Below, piece by piece: positions 9,055 to 10,881 of a stretch of DNA of 10,881 bases; the first letter of the stretch is position 1, and every line of letters starts with the position of its first letter. The DNA is from UBA1672 sp046542355 (GTDB lineage Bacteria; Pseudomonadota; Alphaproteobacteria; Micavibrionales; Micavibrionaceae): contig JBKHBN010000047.1 in NCBI GenBank assembly GCA_046542355.1, positions 1-10,881 on the forward strand. The letters run 5' to 3'. The position numbers and the translations under genes were made by a program. The notes below the pieces were generated by a model. That model had not been told where the DNA came from. It searched no databases and saw only the letters and a list, made by a program, of their open reading frames with translations.

Positions 9055-9501
9055 ATGAACAAAAAAATTATGATTTTCACTTTGGCCATGTTTCTGGCCG
9101 GTTGTGCCAGTCCGATTGAGAGCATGACGCCGCAACAGATTTCGGCCTTGAGTGACAGCCAGCTTTGTTATTCAGATGGGATACACCGCAGAGGTGAGAA
9201 GGCCAGACAGGAAATTCAGCGCCGGAACCTTAATTGCGATCCTGATTACAGATATTGCGTCGAAAGCGGCTTTTCTCCTGGCACAAACCAATTCTTGGGA
9301 TGTTTGAGGATGAGGACACAGCAAAGCTATCAAGAGGCGCTTATAGAGCAGCAGCGACAAGAACAAAACAAGATTGAACCTTATAAAATTGAACCTTATA
9401 TCATGCAGTCGCCAAAACCATCACCTTCGCCCAAGAAGACACATTGTAGTGCCTACGATAATGGCCCGTTTGGAAGCGGAGTAGATTGCGTCGAATATTG
9501 A
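9055..9501 (+). CDS. Cysteine-rich outer-membrane lipoprotein, function unknown
   Basis: This is a 148-residue precursor. A type II signal peptide MNKKIMIFTLAMF is followed by lipobox LAGC, so C17 would be lipidated. Residues A18-S19 after it lack the aspartate retention signal, so the mature protein probably goes to the outer membrane. The body begins MTPQQISALSDSQLC, then a basic helix ending RRNLNC, a pattern seen in small proteobacterial lipoproteins. Six further cysteines (38, 61, 68, 83, 131, 145) could form three disulfides. A glutamine-rich helix (about 88-105) leads into the tandem KIEPYKIEPY and a proline/lysine-rich stretch. The start is fixed by AGGGGAG 8 nt upstream and by the signal peptide; the frame is open back to 8848, but that would bury the signal. 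The gene is convergent with the 70-residue gene at 9519, with 17 nt between. Confidence 0.8.
   Translation: MNKKIMIFTLAMFLAGCASPIESMTPQQISALSDSQLCYSDGIHRRGEKARQEIQRRNLNCDPDYRYCVESGFSPGTNQFLGCLRMRTQQSYQEALIEQQRQEQNKIEPYKIEPYIMQSPKPSPSPKKTHCSAYDNGPFGSGVDCVEY
9373..9400 (+). repeat. 13-bp tandem repeat inside the lipoprotein gene
   Basis: ATTGAACCTTATA occurs at 9373-9385 and again at 9388-9400. The period of 15 bp keeps the frame and yields the peptide repeat KIEPY twice. It looks like a recent five-codon duplication. Confidence 0.85.
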
Positions 9502-9518
9502 CCTTTTTATAGCTCCGC

Positions 9519-9731
9519 TCATTGTATCAATGCTTTCAGCATCCGGTCATGTTCTCGCAAGAGCTGCCGCAGCGCGATCATTTCTGCGCTGTAGCCGCCA
9601 TGTTTACGCGCGTTCATACTGGCGGTCTGCTTACCTTCGTCAGTCTTCGGGCCGGTGCTGGACTTCCACGGTTTCCAGTTCCTGATCTTCTCCGCCTGCT
9701 TCTTCCGCTCTTCCAAAGTCCACTGTCTCAT
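9519..9731 (-). CDS. Small conserved hypothetical protein of mobile elements (STGP...KHG type)
   Basis: This basic protein has 70 residues. It has the pattern RNWKPWKSSTGPKTDEGK (about 17-34) followed by MNARKHGG (39-46) and a leucine-rich C-terminal helix. Small proteins with WKPW...STGP...GK...NA.KHG are familiar from proteobacterial accessory DNA, usually next to genes like its neighbours here; their function is unknown and DNA binding is only a guess from the charge. GGGAG lies 8 nt before the ATG at 9731, supporting this start even though the first 92 nt overlap the end of the preceding gene in another frame. It is the last gene of the minus-strand module. Confidence 0.72.
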   Translation of the reverse strand: MRQWTLEERKKQAEKIRNWKPWKSSTGPKTDEGKQTASMNARKHGGYSAEMIALRQLLREHDRMLKALIQ

Positions 9732-10209
9732 AGTCGTTTCTCCCGTCTGTTAATAGTTCGTTTGAAGATTTCGCTTTTTTGTCCGCGCGCGAGGATTTTA
9801 TGCCGTTATTGACTTGCTGATATTGGGCGCGGTTGTTCTGAATATAAGGCTGCGGATTTTTGATTTCCGCCAGCGTTGCCATCGTCATCCGGCTCTGGTT
9901 CTGGGCTTTGAAGGCCAGATTAAGGATGCTTTTGAACTGCTCCAGATGCTCTTTCTGCATCCCCATCATAGCAAGTCTGTGAAATAAAACATCCAGAGTG
10001 ACCGCCTGTGTAGCAAGAAGAGCCTCCACTTCGGACAAGTCGTCGCTGTCCTTAATTTTATTGATGGTGGTTTTGAGGTTTTCCTGAAGCTCGGTCAGCC
10101 CCATTTCTTCAAGAAAATCATGCGAGAAGTAGGAAATGCTGTATGCGCCTCGGATTGTAGGGTCTACGGCCAGATCAGCCATCGCCTTTTTCTTATCCTT
10201 TTTACTCAT
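9640..10209 (-). CDS. Conserved hypothetical protein of DUF3987 modules
   Basis: This 189-residue soluble protein is without catalytic motifs. It has a lysine-rich N-terminus, a helical middle (about 30-105) and the conserved-looking stretch MATLAEIKNPQPY (110-122) followed by QQVNNG (131-136). The C-terminus from about 150 is acidic. I recognise the TLAEIKNP...QVNNG pattern from unnamed proteins on proteobacterial mobile elements, but no function is known. The ATG at 10209 has AAAGGAAG close upstream and overlaps the stop of the preceding gene in the 8-nt junction ATGAGTAA, indicating coupled translation. The final 30 codons, including the stop, overlap the start of the 70-residue gene. Confidence 0.75.
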   Translation of the reverse strand: MSKKDKKKAMADLAVDPTIRGAYSISYFSHDFLEEMGLTELQENLKTTINKIKDSDDLSEVEALLATQAVTLDVLFHRLAMMGMQKEHLEQFKSILNLAFKAQNQSRMTMATLAEIKNPQPYIQNNRAQYQQVNNGIKSSRADKKAKSSNELLTDGRNDYETVDFGRAEEAGGEDQELETVEVQHRPED

Positions 10210-10456
10210 CGGGCTTCCTTTCTGTCAGGTCGCGCAACGCCGCCTTTTCCGCCTCACAGCGCGGCATACCGGCGTCAAACTCCATAATTGCGGCACGTTC
10301 TTCCAGACTTTCTATCAAATCGCATTCATTTTCTTTTCCGGTGACAAAAGAGACAAAACCGACAAAAGCATGGCTTTCGTCACTATTGTCAGTTTTGTCA
10401 TGAAAAAAATCTGCGCCGGAATTTTCATGTTTTAATCTATCAAACCATTTGTTCAT
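10202..10456 (-). CDS. Small TubC-docking-like hypothetical protein
   Basis: This 84-residue acidic protein has a C-terminal half containing LEERAAIMEFDAGMPRCEAEKAA. This resembles the ERAAI.E..GG..R..AE..A pattern of small mobile-element proteins often annotated as TubC N-terminal docking domain-related; the role is unknown. The N-terminal half is polar and low in conservation cues. The start at 10456 is chosen because it follows the stop of the upstream gene as TGA-G-ATG, with GGGGGCGG as a possible ribosome-binding site. A start at 10471 would add five residues but has no Shine-Dalgarno. The stop overlaps the start of the 189-residue gene. Confidence 0.65.
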   Translation of the reverse strand: MNKWFDRLKHENSGADFFHDKTDNSDESHAFVGFVSFVTGKENECDLIESLEERAAIMEFDAGMPRCEAEKAALRDLTERKPDE

Positions 10457-10457
10457 C

Positions 10458-10881
10458 TCAGCCGCCCCCATATATTTTCGGATTGACGAGATAATCAGAG
10501 CGTGGCCGTCCTCCCGTTTTATTGTTGGCTGGATCAGGTTCTATCCAGTGGGCGTTTTGAAGCTCTTCAAACGCTTCTCTCACATCATCGGCTATGTCCA
10601 TCCCGCCCAGAGATGCCCTTTGTACTTCACGGGTATTTATGCGATCCGGTTTTGCCTTGATGAGCCATTTGGCGATTGTAACGGCATTTCTAACCTCGAC
10701 CGGCAAGGCTGCGTTATCAAAAGAACGCCGCGCCATTGGATCGAAATAGTCCGTCAGTAGGCCCTGAGCGCAAAGCAGGGCTTTTTCCGATATGCGTGAG
10801 GGCGGATGGTTATCGTTTTCGGCAGACCACCAGAGCATTTCCAGGATGAATGCTAGTCGTAACGCACGACCACCGTTTTTA
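10458..10881 (-). CDS. DUF3987-type protein (primase/helicase-like), C-terminal part
   Basis: The frame is open through the right edge, so this is only the C-terminal 140 residues of a larger protein. The first visible residues, KNGGRALRLAFILEMLWW, continue without a stop into the rest. The helical pattern, including DYFDPMARRSF, then a winged-helix-like tail (INTREVQRAS...DDVREAFEELQNAHWIEP) and the end GGRPRSDYLVNPKIY, matches the C-terminus of DUF3987 (YfjI-like) proteins of phages and plasmids. Those proteins combine a RecA/DnaB-like ATPase with, often, an upstream primase domain and probably act in element replication. The ATPase part is outside the window, so the assignment rests on the tail alone. 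It is the first visible gene of the coupled minus-strand module. Confidence 0.68.
   Translation of the reverse strand, partial: KNGGRALRLAFILEMLWWSAENDNHPPSRISEKALLCAQGLLTDYFDPMARRSFDNAALPVEVRNAVTIAKWLIKAKPDRINTREVQRASLGGMDIADDVREAFEELQNAHWIEPDPANNKTGGRPRSDYLVNPKIYGGG

Noticed and set aside
10457..10471. Start of the TubC-like gene at 10471
   Set aside because: It overlaps the upstream gene and has no ribosome-binding site. The ATG at 10456 directly follows the upstream stop and fits coupled translation.

Overview
The window joins a stretch of bacterial chromosome (about 1-2042) to the left end of an integrated mobile element (about 2001/2043 to the right edge, where it is cut off). The organism is Gram-negative: the lipoprotein signal has a classical lipobox, and Gpt and the sodium/calcium exchanger are bacterial types. 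The tRNA-Asn sequence and the style of the accessory genes fit an alphaproteobacterium. That assignment is inference from family resemblance, and no genus can be named.

Chromosomal part: a sodium/calcium exchanger-family membrane protein (144-1229, +) faces a xanthine/guanine phosphoribosyltransferase (1253-1699, -). An intact tRNA-Asn(GTT) follows (1968-2042, +) behind a good sigma70-like promoter. The two protein genes have no convincing Shine-Dalgarno sequence, while several genes on the element have strong ones.

Element, integration end: a large serine recombinase (2001-3503, -) runs into the tRNA gene. Its last 13 codons and its stop are read from the antisense strand of the tRNA 3' half, which marks the tRNA as the attachment site. 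Element, cargo: a 740-residue protein with a PD-(D/E)xK nuclease core and a C-terminal SEC-C metal-binding motif (3613-5835, +) lies tail-to-tail, 3 nt away, with a two-gene operon on the minus strand. That operon encodes a small bitopic membrane protein (8260-8733) and an 801-residue KAP-family P-loop NTPase with two membrane segments between Walker A and Walker B (5839-8244). This block is the best candidate for an uncharacterised system; an anti-phage or anti-plasmid role is inferred from its place beside an integrase and from the KAP protein PifA.

Element, middle: a plus-strand promoter with a flanking inverted repeat leads into a roughly 200-nt leader that ends in a hairpin plus T-run, just before the ribosome-binding site of a cysteine-rich lipoprotein (9055-9501). 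The leader is also an open frame continuous with the lipoprotein, so it could be a structured RNA, a coding extension or a relic.

Element, right: four tightly coupled minus-strand genes form an accessory module seen on many proteobacterial mobile elements. In transcription order these are the C-terminal end of a DUF3987-type protein (primase/helicase-like; cut by the window edge), a small TubC-docking-like protein, a 189-residue conserved hypothetical protein, and a 70-residue protein whose start overlaps the previous gene by 92 bp. No rRNA, CRISPR array or insertion sequence was seen.
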